Position numbers and translations under genes: made by a program. From assembly GCA_033239525.1 (NCBI GenBank), contig BSYO01000004.1, positions 18,390,037 through 18,454,036 on the forward strand: a stretch of DNA of 64,000 nucleotides. The letters are read 5' to 3'. This document shows positions 36,691 to 47,779 of this stretch, one piece after another. The stretch's first letter is position 1, and every line of letters begins with the position of its first letter. The notes below the pieces were generated by a model. It was not told where the DNA came from. It made no database searches and saw nothing but the letters and a program-made list of their open reading frames with translations. Source of the stretch: Nepenthes gracilis. Taxonomy: Eukaryota; Streptophyta; Magnoliopsida; Caryophyllales; Nepenthaceae.

Positions 36691-37116
36691 CATATTAATA
36701 TGATTATATATATTAAATTATTAAAAATAATAAAATAAAAAATATATTATTTAAAAATAGTGCCTCTTAAATGACGATTTCTCTCCCATCAGATTTCACG
36801 TGTCATAAAACTTCCCAAAATGATAATAGGCTTTAAAACCAAACATCCCCAATGAGTTTTGCAATAATTATTATAATATAATATAAAAAAATAAAAATTG
36901 TTTTCCAAAAACTGTTTTCCCGCGAAACAGTGACTTTTGGTGTCGAGGGATGGTAGCTAGTCAAACTGCATTATAGCATATTATTATTATTTTCTTATTT
37001 AACAATTTTTAAATTTGTAAAGATAATAACAATAACAAAAACAACTTAATATAAATCCAAAAAATTAAACATTAGTTGCATTATATGTACATGTCACAGG
37101 TAGATTATGACACATC
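36691..37116. other. AT-rich spacer, no feature seen
   Basis: Short A- and T-runs; nothing coding or repeated. It ends TTATGACACATC at the poly(T) that marks the LINE tail. Confidence 0.5.
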
Positions 37117-37454
37117 TTTTTTTTTTTTTTTTTGTAAGTAATTAGTTGTATTAAAAAATTTTAAAAATGTACACAGCAACTATGTTCTTTATCAAGTAGT
37201 TTGCCGACTTGGGTAAAGAAATATAGAGACAAGGAGACCCCAAAATCATGACGAACATCATTAATAAAGAAAATTACATAATCGGGAGCGGCGCTTGAAA
37301 CGCTAACCTAACACTGCGCTTGATACGCACGCCGAAAGAACAACAATTGAGATGTAAACCAAGAGCAGCAAATTCTTGTCCTAATCGGCACATGAAATGC
37401 CGAGTCTGCCAAGGACACTCAGCCTCCAATAAGACGGCGATCGAGCCTGATCAG

Positions 37455-37870
37455 CATGCCAAACCCACATAGCCAAATAGCAGATGAAGTACGCATTCCC
37501 ACACTTCAATTTTACCTCCATTAGAAATCGACAGACTTGCCCGCACATCAAATCGACATGTGAAGTCGGCAATTTACCCTCCAAACTAGACTGGCAAAAG
37601 ATTCCCACGTCGGACAAGCCATCCAGCCGCAATCCAAACCGACATCCACCACAAGCCAGGTCGGGCAATGGCAAAAAGGCCCCCGGCCACGTCAGCAGAG
37701 CCATCCACTGATGTACGCCAGTGAAGTGCCAAGTCAGCAACTCTAAACCATTCATCATGCCATACCCGCATAGTCAACCAGCAATTGAAGTACGTATTCT
37801 ATCACTTCAATTTAAACTTCATTAGAAAACGGCAATTTTGCCCTCGCACTAAGACGGCGATTTTTTTATT
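37455..37870. repeat. Two diverged copies of a roughly 110-bp block, about 300 bp apart
   Basis: GAAGTACGCATTCCCACACTTCAATTTTACC with CCATTAGAAATCGACAGACTTGCCCGCAC near 37490-37550 recurs as GAAGTACGTATTCTATCACTTCAATTT with CATTAGAAAACGGCAATTTTGCCCTCGCAC near 37790-37850. Both belong to the LINE 3' region. Open frames over them on either strand are not supported as genes. Confidence 0.7.
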
Positions 37871-38379
37871 TTTTTTTTTCACAGCAAGAAAAAAAAACCC
37901 GCCAGCAGGGCTCCTCCTTAAAACTTTTTCTTTTTCTTTTTTTTTGGCAGGCAAAGAAGACAGCCAAATTCCCCAAACCAGTCCCCAAAAACAAGCAAAC
38001 CAATCCAGCAAGACAGTTTGGAAAACCCAACCAGACTCCCCCCAAATTTTTTTTTTCACCAAAAACACCACGACAACAAGCCAAACCGGCCAAATTACCC
38101 CAAAACCTGCAACCTGGCTTATTTAGCACAACAAACCACTCCAGCAACAAACTGAAACAAAGAACAGCACAAGGCTGCACACCAAGGCATAAAAACTTAA
38201 TAATAATCATTTTTTTATTTTAATTTTTTTTATAATAATCATTTTTTTTAATTTAAATTTTTTTATAATAATTTTTTTTATATTTATAATAATAATAATT
38301 TTTTTTATTATTAATTATTTTTTATTTAAAATTTTTTTTAAAGCTGCAGCTAAATCAGTCAATTACAGTTCCCCACTTC

Positions 38380-39010
38380 GTCATCACCATGCCACTTCGG
38401 CAACATCAAGCCACTTCGGATCAACAAAACCACTCCGGCTTAAAGTGTATAAACGGCACTCCGGCATTATCAAAACCTCTCCGCCCTCATCACACGCAAG
38501 GCCACTCCGGCTTTTAGAGTACATAAGGCACTCCGGAATCAATTTACTAACTAGAAAAGAAAATCTCAAGGCCACTCTGTCCTTATAGCGAGAAGGCACT
38601 CCGGATCCACGGCCACTCCGCCTCAACTCACTCAAGGCCACTCCGGCCCTGAGAGAACATAAGGCACTCCGGATCCAAGGCCACTCCGCCTCAACTCAAA
38701 CATGGCCACTCCAGCCCTGAGGGAACATAAAGCACTCTGGATTCAACCCTCAAGGCCACTTCGTCCAAATGACGAACATAAAGCACTCCGGTCTCCAGGA
38801 AGTCACAAGGCACACCGGCTTCATCAAACACAAGGCCCCTCTGTCCTCAGTACACGCAAGGCACTCCGTCCTTTAGTGTATGAAAGGCACTCCAGATTCT
38901 TTAAACGCAAGGCCACTCCGGCCTGTTAACGAACAATAACACTCCGGCCTCCAAGCATTCCAGTAACACAGCAACTAATAGCAACATCAACCACTCCGTT
39001 TGTCAAACGG
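38380..39010. repeat. CACTCCGG minisatellite, about 20 units
   Basis: A core AAGGCCACTCCGGCC alternates with AAGGCACTCCGGATCC at irregular steps of roughly 20-45 bp, with variants (CACTCTGTCC, CACTTCGTCC, CACCCGG-like). The array directly follows the end of LINE ORF2 on the minus strand. It is GC-rich against the AT-rich block 38200-38340 beside it. Confidence 0.85.
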
Positions 39011-39013
39011 AAA

Positions 39014-40212
39014 TCAAACGTCCGCATGCAAGATTGAACTAGGTATGCTCCATCTGTTCAAAACCTGACTGTCCTGTTCTGTAATGGCATTGTGAGAGAC
39101 TTCCAATTTTCCCCTGACTACCGCAGAAATCTGGGTAACCATTTGGGTTTCATTGAGCGCCCTCGATTTCTTAAACATGCGGTGATTCCGCTTTTTCCAG
39201 ATAAAATAAAGAGAAGTAGCAAGGGTGAGACGAAAAGAGTACGCTTTGAGGTTTTTGCCCTTCCAACGTTTTGCAGCCCACAAGATATTTGATATCCAAT
39301 TAGAGTGAGGCCAGCTACACGTCGCCTTTTGACGCATTTGTCACCAGACAGTCGATAAAAAAGGGCAATCAAAGAAAATGTGGTCATGACAATCCCTTCT
39401 ATTGGGACAGAGGATGCATGTGGCAGGAATGCGAAGGCACTTGTCAATCCTATCGAGAGTGCTAAGGCTTTGACAGATAGCCAGCCAGAGAATAAAGGAG
39501 TGAGCCGGGATGACATGGGGCCCCAGACAAGGCAAAACCACTCCACTGCACCTTTAGGCTCATAGAAAATCCCGTTTGCGGATTTTGAAGAGAAGACCCT
39601 ACTACGGTCGACAGTCCATAAAACCACATCATTGCGAGCCGAATCAGGGGGTATGGAGGCATGTTACTCAAAATCTCAGCAACCTCCATATCAAACGGGT
39701 TTGGCCATTCCCAGACGCCATTTCTGATAATTTTCTTAACCTTAGCATCTAATGGCAACCCAGTTATACACCTAATTCTCTCGTTAAATCTATCACAAAG
39801 CGACCCAAGTGGATGCCAAGAATCAAGCCATAGAAAGGTGTCGCCTCCGTTACCAATATGATGCCGAATCTTAGTGCGAAGGGTAATACGGAGCTTCATC
39901 AGCTTTTTCCAGTACCACGGGGCAGAATCCGGAACTTTGATGGTCCAAATGCACCAGTCTTTGATACGGTGATCATAACACCACGTGACCCAAATGGAGT
40001 TTGGATCCCTAGAGATAATCCTCCAGAAATGACGGGCTAACAAAGCTTTATTAGCTGCGTTCATGTTTTTGATTCCTAACCCGCCTTCCTCTTTGGGGGA
40101 GCACACATCAGTCCAAGTAACCTTTGCAGAGAACCGACCAGTAGGGGATCCATGCCACAAAAAGGTGCGAATAAACTTTTCTATGCATTTCAGGATGGAT
40201 TTTAGAAGGATG
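39014..40212 (-). pseudogene. LINE ORF2 C-terminal region (RT end, zf-RVT), frameshifted
   Basis: Reading right to left: FIRTFLWHGSPTGRFSAKVT and WTDVCSPKEEGGLGIKNMNA (end of the RT domain, about 40200-40060), ALLARHFWRII, then GNGGDTFLWLDSWHPLGSL (about 39860-39790). After a frameshift near 39630-39550 comes the zinc-binding zf-RVT part: HSFILWLAICQSLSTLDRI, then CILCPNRRDCHDHIFFDCPF with its Cys/His ligands (about 39420-39360). The tail NLKAYSFRLTLATSLYFIWK and RNHRMFKKS ends at the stop at 39014-39016. The RT catalytic FADD motif would lie upstream and is missing. Confidence 0.8.
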
Positions 40213-40520
40213 CTAGATAGTTATAACAAAATTAAATAGTAAAAACAAGATAATAAAATAAGAAACAATATTGGTGCTTTAGCATGAAAAATATAATAAC
40301 TCCTCCATCTCCAAATAGTAAAATTACTCTATTTTATCTTTTAAAGAACATGGAAAGACTTTGATAATTATTTTAAAATAGATAAAAATATAAATTTCAA
40401 TTAAAACAATAGTTATAAAATTGGCCTATTCGTTTAGTTGGTCAAAATTACATATGGGTGTGGCATTTATAATATCAAAGGAATCATTCAATGATTTATC
40501 AAACAGGATGGGGAAAAGTT
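40213..40520. other. AT-rich spacer between the LINE and the copia element
   Basis: No gene or repeat recognised. It ends GATGGGGAAAAGTT directly before the copia 5' LTR; that purine run resembles the element's own polypurine tract but is outside it. Confidence 0.5.
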
Positions 40521-41253
40521 TATTGGGTTATGGATCACTCCCGTGTGGGCCCATACCCACTTGATGTGGCGGGTGGAGGTGCATATCCTCACCGCATGGA
40601 GAAAGATCAAGTTGAGCCCGCTAGACCCTCGAGCGGATTTTCCAGTATGGTCGACGCTCGTTGTGAGCCCGTTAGGAGCTCGAGCGGATTTTCCAGAACG
40701 TGCCTCGCTCGCTTGGTGCTCAATAGGCGCTCAAGCGTGGGCCTACGCCCTTCGCGTGCTCCGCCGCGGGCTCGAGAGGCGCTCGAGCGTACACTATTAT
40801 ATAAAACGCGTTTTTGTGTTTTTAGGTTAATTTTGAATTAATTCTGAGCATCGTTCCAGAAGAAAAAGAGAGAGAAGAAGAAGAAGAAGAGGAAGAATTG
40901 AACCTCCGCTTGGGTTTTCAATCAAGTTCCAGTCTTCGGTAATCCCACGTACGAGATTCTTGCTGCTGTGAAGAACGTTTGCCGGGTTTTTATCTCTACT
41001 CTTATTCTTTATACTTCTTATACGGGCTGTCCAAAGTTAGTTGATATTGATTCTTGTGATTTTGGATTTGTATAACCGATCAACTGCTACTAGTGAAAAT
41101 TTCAGACTCTGTATCCCGTAGTTTTTCTCCCTCGTTTCATAGGGAGTTTTCCACGTAAAAATTGTGCCTTTATTGTTCGTGATTGTTTATTGTGTGTTTG
41201 ATATCTTCTATCACGCATTTTCTCATGATTCAAACAATCTTTTAATTCTAACA
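40521..41253 (+). repeat. 5' LTR of the Tork-like element
   Basis: 733 bp. Starts TATTGGGTTATGGATCAC (first G of TG mutated to A) and ends TTTTAATTCTAACA. Contains two copies of a tract with CTCGAGCGGATTTTCCAG (about 40615-40700), CGCTCGAGCG at 40780-40789, TATA box at 40798-40806 and a GA-rich leader (40858-40900). Confidence 0.9.
40798..40806 (+). promoter_or_regulatory. TATA box of the Tork-like element (5' LTR)
   Basis: TATATAAAA in ACACTATTATATAAAACGCG, nine bases after the CGCTCGAGCG palindrome. The 3' LTR has the same word at 45637-45645. Confidence 0.75.
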
Positions 41254-41255
41254 AG

Positions 41256-41267
41256 TGGTATCAGAGA
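41256..41267 (+). other. Primer-binding site (initiator Met tRNA)
   Basis: TGGTATCAGAGA, two bases after the 5' LTR end. Confidence 0.85.
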
Positions 41268-41305
41268 TATTGGTTTGTGTTGGGTATTGTGACTTATTTG
41301 AATCG

Positions 41306-44300
41306 ATGGCATCCTCGTCGTCAAAGAATCTATCGTTCGGTATTGAGCAGTTTAACGGGCAGGGTAACTTCATTTTCTAGCAATAGGGGGTGAAGAACAT
41401 TTTGACGAGAGAAGGGACAGTAAAGGCGTTGAAGAAGAAGGATGAAAAGCCTAAAAAAATGACCGACAATGAATGGCAAGACAAGAGAGATATTGCAAAC
41501 TGTACTATTAAGCTGTACCTAGCGGACAATACTCTCCAAGAAGTTATTGGTCTAACTGATCCGGCGGATGTCTGGGAGAAGTTGGAGAGCCGTTACAAGT
41601 CCAAATCTCTGACAATCAGACTGCACGTAAAGAAGTAGTTTTATGGCTTACGGTTATCAGAAGGATGGAGCTTTGAGAAGCACTTGGACGAATTTAACCG
41701 AATATTGACGCAGATATCTGCTCTTGATGAGAAAATCAAGGAGGAGGACAAGGCGTTGGTTTTACTGGCCTCTCTGCCGGTCACCTATGACCATATTGTC
41801 ACAACCTTGCTGTTCGGCAAGGATACCTTAAAATTGGACGAGGTTATTGCCTCTCTGCTCATGAACGAATCTAGACAGTTACAAGGGACTTCATCATCTT
41901 CTCATTCTGAGGTGCTGGTGACTGAATCCAGGGGAAGAAGTAGAGGTCGCCATAAAAAATCAAAAAAAAAGGACGCAGCAAGTCACGGTCCAGATACCAA
42001 ATCCTAGAGTGCCATCACTGTGGCAAAAAGAGCCACATCAAGAAATACTGTTACAAATAGAAGCGTGAGAATGCTGAAGGTAATGAGAAAAAGGCTGACA
42101 AGACTCGGGAAGAAGAATGAGCTACTGTTATTACCAGGACTGATCTTTGGCTGGTGTGCCAGGAGGATAAGGTGGTAAATCTGGCTGATCTTGAGACAAG
42201 TTGGGTGGTGGACAGTGGTGCTTCACCTCATGTCACATCACGAAAAGAGTTCTTCACATCATACACTCCTGGCGATTTTGGAGTGTTAAAAATGGGCAAT
42301 GAAGCTATGTCCCGTATACCTGGCTATGGTGATGTGTGCCTCACCACAAAAAATGGAACCAAGTTGGTTGTTGAGGGATATTAGACATGTCCCGGATGTT
42401 CGACTGAATCTGATCTCGGTTGGCAAGCTTGATGATGAGGGCTTTTGTAGCACCTTTTGCGCAAGAGCATGGAAGCTGACTAGAGGGTCTCTAGTTGTGG
42501 TTCGGGGCAGAAAAGTTTCCAATTTGTATGTGATGCAAGCTTTGATTACAGCGGGAGATGTGCATGTTGCTAGAGATGAGGAGCTTTCAGATTTGTGGCA
42601 CCGTCGGTTGAGTCACATGGGTGAGAAGGGCCTGAACTGTTTAGCGAAGAAAAATTATCTTCGAGGTATAAAAACAGCTCAGCTGAAGACTTGTTCTCAT
42701 TGCATGGATGGAAAGCAACGACGGATCTCATTCAATGGCAATTTATCTACAAGGAAGACTGATCTTCTTGAATTGGTCCACACCAACATATGTGGCCCAT
42801 TCAAGTTGAAGGCTCTTGGAGGAGCACTTGAATTCATCACCTTCATTGATGATTGTTCTCGAAAATTGTGGGTGTATTTGCTAAAATCGAAGGATCAAAT
42901 TTTATATTCTTCAAGCATTTTCATGCCTTGGTTGAGAGGCAAATGGGGAAGAAACTGAAATGCATCCGAAGTGATAATGGTGGGGAGTTCATCGGAGTGT
43001 TTGATGAGTATTGCCGATCTCATGAAATTCGTCATCAAAAGACTCCACCGAAGACACCGCAACTGAATGGGCTAGCCGAACGAATGAATGGGACTTTGAT
43101 GGAGAAGGTCCGATATGTGCTTTCGGAGGAGAAGCTCCCTAGCTCGTCTTGGGGGGAAGCCTTGAGGGCCGTGGCTCACGTCGTCAACTTGTCACCACAC
43201 GGTACCTTGAATGATGGAGTGCTTGAAAAGATGTAGACCGAAAAAGATGTATCCTACGATCACTTGTGGGTATTTGGATGTAAGATCTTTGTTCATGCTC
43301 CCAAAGATGAAAGGACCAAGTTGGAGTCAAAGACCAGATAGTATATATTTCTCTGTTATGGGAAAAATGAGTTTGGGTATCAACTGTATGATTAAATTGA
43401 GAAAAAGCTGGTTCGATCTAGGGATGTCGTGTTTGTTGAGAACAAGACCATAGAGGATATCGGCAAAGGTTCAGAGTTTGTCTCCAAGAATGATGACGTT
43501 CGGGCACGTGATTCAAATCTTCTACCAACACCTATTCGTCAGCAGAATGAAAGTCAAGGCAATGCTGAGAATGAAGAAGATCACGAGACTGCAGTGCCCG
43601 ATAGTGATGAGGATGAGGCTATTCCTCCTGATACTGCAGAACTTATCGAGACAGTTCAACTCCGACGATCCACGAGAGATCGAAGACCCCCTACTCGTTT
43701 GTCAACTAATGAGTATGTGTTACTCACAGACGGAGAAGAGCCCGAATGCTTCGAGGAAGCAATGGAGGATGAACACAAGGCGGAGTGGATTGAAGCTATG
43801 CAAGAAGAGATGGCATCGCTGCATGAAAATCACACATTTGAGTTGATGAGGTTGCCAAAGGGAAGAAGAGCATTGAAGAACAAGTGAGTCTTCAAATTGA
43901 AGACAGATGAAAACAGCTCACAACCAAGGTACAAAGCGAGGCTGGTTGTGAAGGGCTTCAATCAACGAAAGGGTATTGACTTCGATGAGATCTTTACACC
44001 AGTGATAAAGATGTCTTCCATTCGAGTGGTGCTCAGGTTGGCTGCTGTTCTTGATCTGGAGATAGAATAGATGGATGTGCGGACAACATTTCTTCACAGT
44101 GACCTTGAAGAAGAAATCTACATGGAGCAACCGGAGGGATTCCTTGTCAATGAGAAGGAGAACTTGGTGTGTCATCTCAAGAAGAGTCTGTATGGCTTGA
44201 AACAAGCACCAAGACAATGGTACAAGAAATTTGAATCTATCATGATAAATCAGGGCTATCAGAAAACGACCTCGGATCATTGTGTTTTTTTTCAGACTTT

Positions 44301-45312
44301 CTCAGATGATGATTTTGTTGTTCTTTTGCTCTACGTGGATGATATGCTGATTGTTGGGCGTAATACTTCTCGGATCACGGAGTTAAAGCGATAGCTTGGG
44401 AAGTCCTTTGCTATGAAGGATTTGGGACCGGCGAAGCAAATTTTGGGAATTAGAATTTTTCGTGAGCGCAAATCAAGGAAGCTATGGATATCACAAGAGA
44501 GCTACGTGGAGAAAGTATTTCAGCGCTTCAACATGGAAAAGGCAAAATCAGTAAGCACACCGTTGGCCAATCAATTCAAGCTAAGTACTTGTCAATGTCC
44601 TTCTACCGAAGATGAAAAGGCACATATGAAAGGTATACCCTATTCTTCAGCTGTGGGTAGCCTAATGTATGCCATGGTGTGTACGAGACCAGATATAGCT
44701 TATGCTGTTAGAGTTGTCAGTCGATTCTTATCAAATCTCGGTAAGGAGCATTGGTTCGCGGTAAAATGGATTCTGAAGTATCTTCGAGGAACTTCTAAGC
44801 AATGTTTGTGCTTTGGAAGCAACGTGCCTTTGCTGGTTGGATATACTGATGCAGATATGGCGGGTGATGTTGATTCACAGAAGTCTACTTCGGGCTATTT
44901 AGTCATGTTTGTAAGAGGAGCTATGTCCTGGCAATCGAGATTGTAGAGGTGTGTTGCTCTCTCCACTACTGAAGCGGAATTCATTGCTATTACAGAGGCA
45001 AGCAAGGAGATGCTATGGATGAAGAAATTCATTCGGGAACTTGTAATCAAGCAGAAACGGTATGTGTTGTTTTGCGACAATCAAAGTGCGATTCATCTTA
45101 GCAAGAACTCGTCCTTTCACGCCAAATCAAAGCACATTGATGTGAGGTATCAATGGGTGTGGAATGTTATTGACATGGGTTCGTTGGTGCTAGAAAAGAT
45201 CGGGACCGAGGAGAATGGATCAGATATGATGACCAAGGCATTACAAAAAGGGAAGCTTGAAACTTGCTGTGCTATCGCTGGGATGACAATGTATGGCCCC
45301 ACACAATCGTGA
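41306..45312 (+). pseudogene. Copia gag-pol polyprotein, inactivated
   Basis: The start MASSSSKNLSFGIEQFNGQ at 41306 is followed by stops at 41378-41388. Gag continues at 41390-42007 with WEKLESRYKSKSLT, HLDEFNRILTQISALD and LLMNESRQL. The CCHC knuckle CHHCGKKSHIKKYC (42010-42051) is intact but in another frame. Protease: WVVDSGASPHVTS at about 42204. Pre-integrase: LWHRRLSHMGEKGL and CSHCMDGKQRR. Integrase keeps FIDD, IRSDNGGEF and NGLAERMNGT, the D, D, E set. RT (about 43780-44500): MDVRTTFLHSDLEEEIYMEQ, LYGLKQAPRQWYKKF and an intact LLYVDDMLIVG. RNase H (about 44640-45270): VGYTDADMAGDVDSQKSTSG and HIDVRYQW. From 42853 on, all pieces share one frame, broken only by stops such as TAG and TGA. 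Confidence 0.9.
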
Positions 45313-45321
45313 GGGGAAGTT

Positions 45322-46103
45322 TGTTGGGTTATGGGTCACTCCCGTGTGGGCCCATACCCACTTGATGTAGCGGGTGGAGGTGCATATCCTCACCGCATGG
45401 AGAAAGATCAAGTTGAGCCCGCTAGACGCTCGAGCGGATTTTCCAGTATGGTCGCCACTCGTTGTACGCCCGCTAGGAGCTCGAGCGGATGTTCCAGAAT
45501 GTGCCCGCTCGCTGTGCGCCCGCTAGGAGCTCGAGCGGATTTTCCAGAATGTGCCCCGCTCGCTTGGCGCTCGATAGGCGCTCGAGCGCGGGCCTGCGCC
45601 CGCCACGCGCTCGAGAGGCGCTCGAGCACGCGCTATTATATAAAACACGTGTTTGCGATTTTAGGTTAATTTTGAATTAATTCTGAGCGCCGTTCCAGAG
45701 AAGAAAAAGAGAGAAAAGAGAGAGAAGAAGAAGAAGAAGAGGACGAATTGAGCCTCTGCTTGGGTTTTCAATCAAGTTCCAATTTTCGGTAATCTCACGT
45801 ACGAGATTCTTGCTGCTGTGAAGAACGTCTGCCCGGTTTTTATCTCTACTCTTATTCTTTATATTTCTTATACGGGCTGTCCAAAGTCAGTTGATAGTGA
45901 TTCTTGTAATTTGGGGTTTGTGTAACCGATCAATTGCTGCTAGTGAAAATTTTGGACTCTGTGTCCCGTGGTTTTTCTCCCTCGTTTCATAGGGAGTTTT
46001 TTACGTAAAAATTATGCCTTTATTATTCCTGATTGTTTATTGTGTGCTTGATATCGTCTATCACGTATTTTCTCACGGTTCAAATAAGCTTTTAATTCTA
46101 ACA
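45322..46103 (+). repeat. 3' LTR of the Tork-like element
   Basis: 782 bp, starting TGTTGGGTTATGGGTCAC. It is 49 bp longer than the 5' LTR because the tract with CGCTAGGAGCTCGAGCGGAT (about 45470-45560) has three copies instead of two. CGCTCGAGCG occurs at 45427-45436 and 45579-45588; TATA box at 45637-45645. Confidence 0.9.
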
Positions 46104-46237
46104 AGGTTATCACCATAGGAGACTGCCTCCCTCAAACTAATAAGTGGGAGCTACAAACATGATTCTACAATATGTTTAGTCCCAGGAGGGGCAGGCATTC
46201 CACCGAAAGCCCCACCAAGTAATACTTTGCATATCAA

Positions 46238-47779
46238 CTACATGGAATTACGATGGAAGGTCAGATTGCAATGAAGGCAGAGCAGCCACGGCTTGGTTTC
46301 ACTTGACTCTGTTGAAGTTGCTGTTGAATAATTTGTGCTGTATGGTGCTCTTGCGTTGATCCTGCAAATACAATGATACAACTAATCAGATCAATTCAGT
46401 TAACCAAAATATCCAGTCCAACCAACCATGTCGAAGACACTTGTCAAACGGGTCTAGACAACGCAAACAAGTTAGTCATGTGTCAATATTATGGAAATAG
46501 GACGTCAAATAACCATTGGAATTCTGAAGAAATGATCCGGGGGAGAAGCCCATCTCCGTGATGTTGATGTTCAGGATGAGGAAGTGTAGTTCAAAATCAA
46601 GCTACCAGTAGTTTTTCCGTGTATACAGCAACTAAAATTACTGATGGCCAGTACCCTTTTTCTTCTGAAATATTATGGCAGCAACAATAGCCTTAAAACC
46701 AAATTTGATCTCGAAATCCTTACCTGTCTTTTCTCTTATCCCAGAACCGATGAAGTGAACTTCTCCTGACAATGGGTAGATCAGGAATCCATGTACAGAG
46801 AAACCATGTCAGAAAGATCAAGCTAAAGCGAAGCGCCCAACATCTATCTTTTCCATTAAAGAATGGCAATTGCCTCAAATGAAAGGGGATAATTACCAGA
46901 GCCAGTCAGCTAATGGGGAGGAATCAAATTGCTGGAATCAGCTGTGCTCTTCGCAGAATTAGAAACGGAGGTACTAAATTTCTGAGAACTCCCTCGGCTA
47001 GCCAGCTCTATTATTTCATTAGCCTTGTCCCCAGGGAAGTCATTGAACACGATGACTTGCCCCGCATAAAATATAGTCATCTGCGCAGCCCGAGACTCTG
47101 CGCTGGCGGCCTTGTTCACACTGTCAAGTAGAAAACCCGGAAGGAGACATCAAATCATAGAAAATTCACCATTCAAAATTCTTCCACTCTTAAGAACCAG
47201 AACAGAAGTCATTAAATTTGTTAAAATCCGGTTTCAGGTTGCCTTTAAAATCACATTTTGTTTGTTTTTAAAGGAATGGAAAGAAATTGGGGTGAAATAA
47301 ATGAAATTGTATTGTATTTTTCTTTTTATTCGGATAATTTAAAAAAATGATGAGAACTGAGGAAATAGAGGGAGTTCGGATTTTCCATCAGGGAGTGAAT
47401 TAAGTGTAAAAGAAAAAAAAAAGTTTAGATTTTATTCAGTTATTTATCCTTCTATGATTGATAAATTATCATTAATAACAACAATAATAATAATTTATTT
47501 TCTTACTTACTTTTTCACTTATAGATCCAAGCATCCTACTGCCAAACACATCATTTGGTGGAAAACCAGGCTGACTAACAACAAGACACAGAAAGAAATC
47601 CGAAGATTTTGCTAACCTGAAACCAGCCTTCAAAGGGAGTTCTTCTTTATCATGGAGAGAATCAAACCCTGCCCGTTGGTCAAACAGGTTCATGGATTTC
47701 GGATTTCCCGCCATTGCATTGTTGCCGTTCGGAACCGAAAACAGATTCCAGAGTGTCTGCCGAAAAGCATCGTTTATTC
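46238..47779 (-). pseudogene. JAZ: JAZ (jasmonate ZIM-domain, TIFY) gene, probably defective
   Basis: Minus-strand exons, in order. (a) 47779-47617: INDAFRQTLWNLFSVPNGNN, NPKSMNLFDQRAGF, ending in a good donor CAG|GTTAGC. (b) 47120-46897, after acceptor TTGACAG: AAQMTIFYAGQVIVFNDFPG and DKANEIIELA (TIFY/ZIM domain), then SSNLIPPH and an in-frame TAG at 46912-46910. (c) Up to 46724: DLPIVRRSSLHRFWDKRKDR, the Jas motif, with donor GTAAGG inside it as in many JAZ genes. (d) 46361-46238: INARAPYSTNYSTATSTESS, then a tail. JAZ proteins repress MYC factors through Jas and recruit NINJA/TOPLESS through TIFY. The text fits the TIFY10 (JAZ1/2) group. Lesions: the TAG, no AG acceptor in the right place before (c), and no first exon (NLLSQYLKEKG-type) found. 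A stop read as real gives a TIFY-only protein. Confidence 0.8.

Larger units (their letters stand above)
37117..40212 (-). mobile_element. 5'-truncated L1-type LINE
   Basis: Minus-strand element. Its tail is the run of 17 T at 37117-37133 (poly(A) on the coding strand), preceded on that strand by AATTACTTAC. Then come a long 3' untranslated region with repeats (37134-39013) and the C-terminal part of ORF2 (39014-40212). It is truncated near 40212, where the open RT text ends. Flanks TAGATTATGACACA (left) and TAGATAGTTATAACA (right, about 40212) are loosely similar and could be a decayed target duplication. If these ends are right, the copy is about 3.1 kb. Confidence 0.7.
40521..46103 (+). 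mobile_element. Tork/Tnt1-like Ty1/copia retrotransposon, full length, defective
   Basis: 5' LTR 40521-41253, primer site at 41256, gag-pol 41306-45312, purine tract GAGGGGAAG at 45311-45319, 3' LTR 45322-46103. The flanks AAGTT (40516-40520) and AGGTT (46104-46108) form a target duplication with one mismatch. The 5.6-kb length, gene order gag-protease-integrase-RT-RNase H, LTR termini TGTT...AACA and protein text fit Tork-like elements. About ten stops and at least three frameshifts disable it, fewer than in the gypsy element at 11972, so it is younger. Confidence 0.9.

Noticed and set aside
37381..37758. 125-residue minus-strand frame with many Trp and Cys
   Set aside because: No family resemblance; it covers a diverged duplicated block in the LINE 3' region and has an equally open plus-strand partner.
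37785..38210. Overlapping open frames on both strands (Lys/Pro-rich and Phe/Cys-rich)
   Set aside because: Low-complexity sequence rich in T and A runs inside the LINE 3' region, with no domain and open in several frames at once.
38380..39010. CRISPR-like array
   Set aside because: Units are diverged and unevenly spaced without unique spacers of constant length, and the genome is a plant.
41251..41275. tRNA gene suggested by TGGTATCAGAG
   Set aside because: It is the short primer-binding site next to an LTR; no cloverleaf can be drawn.
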